NCBI GenBank assembly: GCA_023379075.1
Contig: JAMCSO010000049.1
Span: forward strand, 1-5,966
From: Candidatus Martarchaeota archaeon
GTDB lineage: Archaea > Micrarchaeota > Micrarchaeia > Micrarchaeales > CABMGC01
Length of the DNA: 5,966 bases
Reading direction: 5' to 3'
The translations under genes and the position numbers were made by a program. Below, one piece after another: positions 5,148 through 5,966 of this stretch (the first letter of the stretch is position 1; every line of letters starts with the position of its first letter). Below the pieces are notes generated by a model. That model did not search any database. It saw only the letters and a list, made by a program, of their open reading frames with translations, and had not been told where the DNA came from.

Positions 5148-5966
5148 ATGGTAAGAAAGGAGTTTGTAGCTGAAGAAGTAGCCAAGATAATGAGCGGAAT
5201 AGACAACATAAGGAACGTGGCAATAATTGCCCATGTTCACCATGGAAAGACAACACTTACAGACTCGCTCCTTGCAAAGGCAGGGATCATCTCCAAAAGC
5301 GTTGCAGGAGATGCCCTTTACACGAATTACGAAGCTATTGAGAAAGATAGAAGGATGACTATCAAATCAGCAAACATCTCGCTAGCATTCAACTACAATG
5401 CAAAAGACTACATAATCAACCTTATTGATACACCAGGGCACGTCGATTTTGGAGGGCATGTCACAAGATCAATGAGAGCTGTTGACGGAGTGGTTCTTGT
5501 TGTTGATCCTGTAGAAGGAATAATGCCGCAGACAGAAACGGTCTTGAGGCAGGCCTTGCAGGAAAGGGCAAAGCCAACCCTATTCGTAAACAAGACAGAC
5601 AGACTTCTTAACGAACTGAGGCTAACGCCAGAACAGACATTCGAGAGGTTAGTGAAGCTTATAACAGATATCAATAGGTTGATAGCAAGATATGTACCTG
5701 AGGAATTTGCTGACAAATGGATACTTAGCGTTGAAAATGGAAGTGTCTGCTTTGGATCTGCTTACAAAAAATGGGGAATATCCACAGATATCATGCAAAA
5801 ATACAAGGTCACATTTAAGGATATATTTGACTTGACTGCAAAGAATGATGAGCAAAAGCTCCAGGAAGTTGCCCCGATAGATGAGGCAACGCTATCTATG
5901 ATAATAAAGCACCTTCCGAATCCAAGGCAGGCTCAGGCTTATAGAATACCACACTTATGGCACGGA
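5148..5966 (+). CDS. fusA: Translation elongation factor 2 (aEF-2), 5' part only
   Basis: GTPase that moves tRNAs and mRNA through the ribosome after each peptide bond. Only the first 273 codons are in the window; the frame is open to the right edge, so the gene is cut by the window and not broken. The N-terminus MVRKEFVAEEVAKIM and IRNVAIIAHV are typical of archaeal EF-2. G-domain motifs: P-loop AHVHHGKTT (28-36), switch I DRRMTIKSANISL (67-79), G3 DTPGHVDF (94-101) with the catalytic His98, SMRAVDGVVLVVD (108-120), G4 NKTD (148-151), and the archaeal SVENGSVCFGS (194-204). Two key sites are unusual: the P-loop Asp (normally AHVDHGKT) is H31, and the switch I RGITI is RRMTI, while the Mg-binding T71 is kept. 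The diphthamide and tRNA-mimic domains lie outside the window. It is the last visible gene of the operon, 14 bases after S7. Confidence 0.95.
   Translation, partial: MVRKEFVAEEVAKIMSGIDNIRNVAIIAHVHHGKTTLTDSLLAKAGIISKSVAGDALYTNYEAIEKDRRMTIKSANISLAFNYNAKDYIINLIDTPGHVDFGGHVTRSMRAVDGVVLVVDPVEGIMPQTETVLRQALQERAKPTLFVNKTDRLLNELRLTPEQTFERLVKLITDINRLIARYVPEEFADKWILSVENGSVCFGSAYKKWGISTDIMQKYKVTFKDIFDLTAKNDEQKLQEVAPIDEATLSMIIKHLPNPRQAQAYRIPHLWHG

Noticed and set aside
1..5966. CRISPR arrays, insertion sequences, tRNA or rRNA genes, toxin-antitoxin or defence islands.
   Set aside because: I saw no spaced direct repeats, transposase motifs, cloverleaf-like sequence or defence-gene motifs; the window is mostly housekeeping genes.

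Overview
The window looks archaeal. It encodes a FEN-1 flap endonuclease with a C-terminal PCNA-binding tail, an archaeal MBF1 (zinc ribbon plus helix-turn-helix), and archaeal/eukaryotic-type L30e, S12, S7 and EF-2. AGA/AGG (Arg) and ATA (Ile) codons are abundant, GTG and TTG starts are common, ribosome-binding sites resemble GGTG/GAGGTGAT, and intergenic regions carry TATA-like boxes. I cannot place the lineage. The family motifs are recognisable but unusually diverged at conserved positions, as expected of a fast-evolving archaeon; a DPANN-like lineage is a guess.

Layout. The left part (about 1-1810) is read on the minus strand: MBF1 (1780-1316), then fen (1306-248) only 9 bases after the MBF1 stop, then an unlisted, extremely basic 37-residue ORF (166-53). 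A short divergent intergenic region (1781-1885) holds TATA-like boxes for both directions and a perfect 7-bp inverted repeat. From it a large membrane site-2-type metalloprotease (1886-3436) is read on the plus strand. After a 175-base gap with promoter-like sequence comes a tight plus-strand translation operon: L30e (3612-3911), S12 (3933-4361), S7 (4366-5133) and EF-2 (from 5148, running off the right edge).

How it fits together. L30e-S12-S7-EF-2 is the tail of the classic archaeal RNA polymerase/str operon. Here the RNA polymerase A'' gene that normally precedes L30e is replaced by the protease, and the nusA gene that normally sits between L30e and S12 is absent, so the block has been rearranged.

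The strongest signal is not a new gene but a cluster of substitutions at near-invariant positions of the decoding and translocation machinery. S12 has Cys in place of the conserved Asp of the G-D-I/L-P-G motif and PHSG in place of PNSA. EF-2 has His in place of the P-loop Asp (AHVHHGKT) and RRMTI in place of RGITI in switch I. The reading frames around these sites are intact and all other GTPase motifs are present, so they look like real features of this lineage rather than decay, although sequencing error cannot be excluded for the single-base cases.
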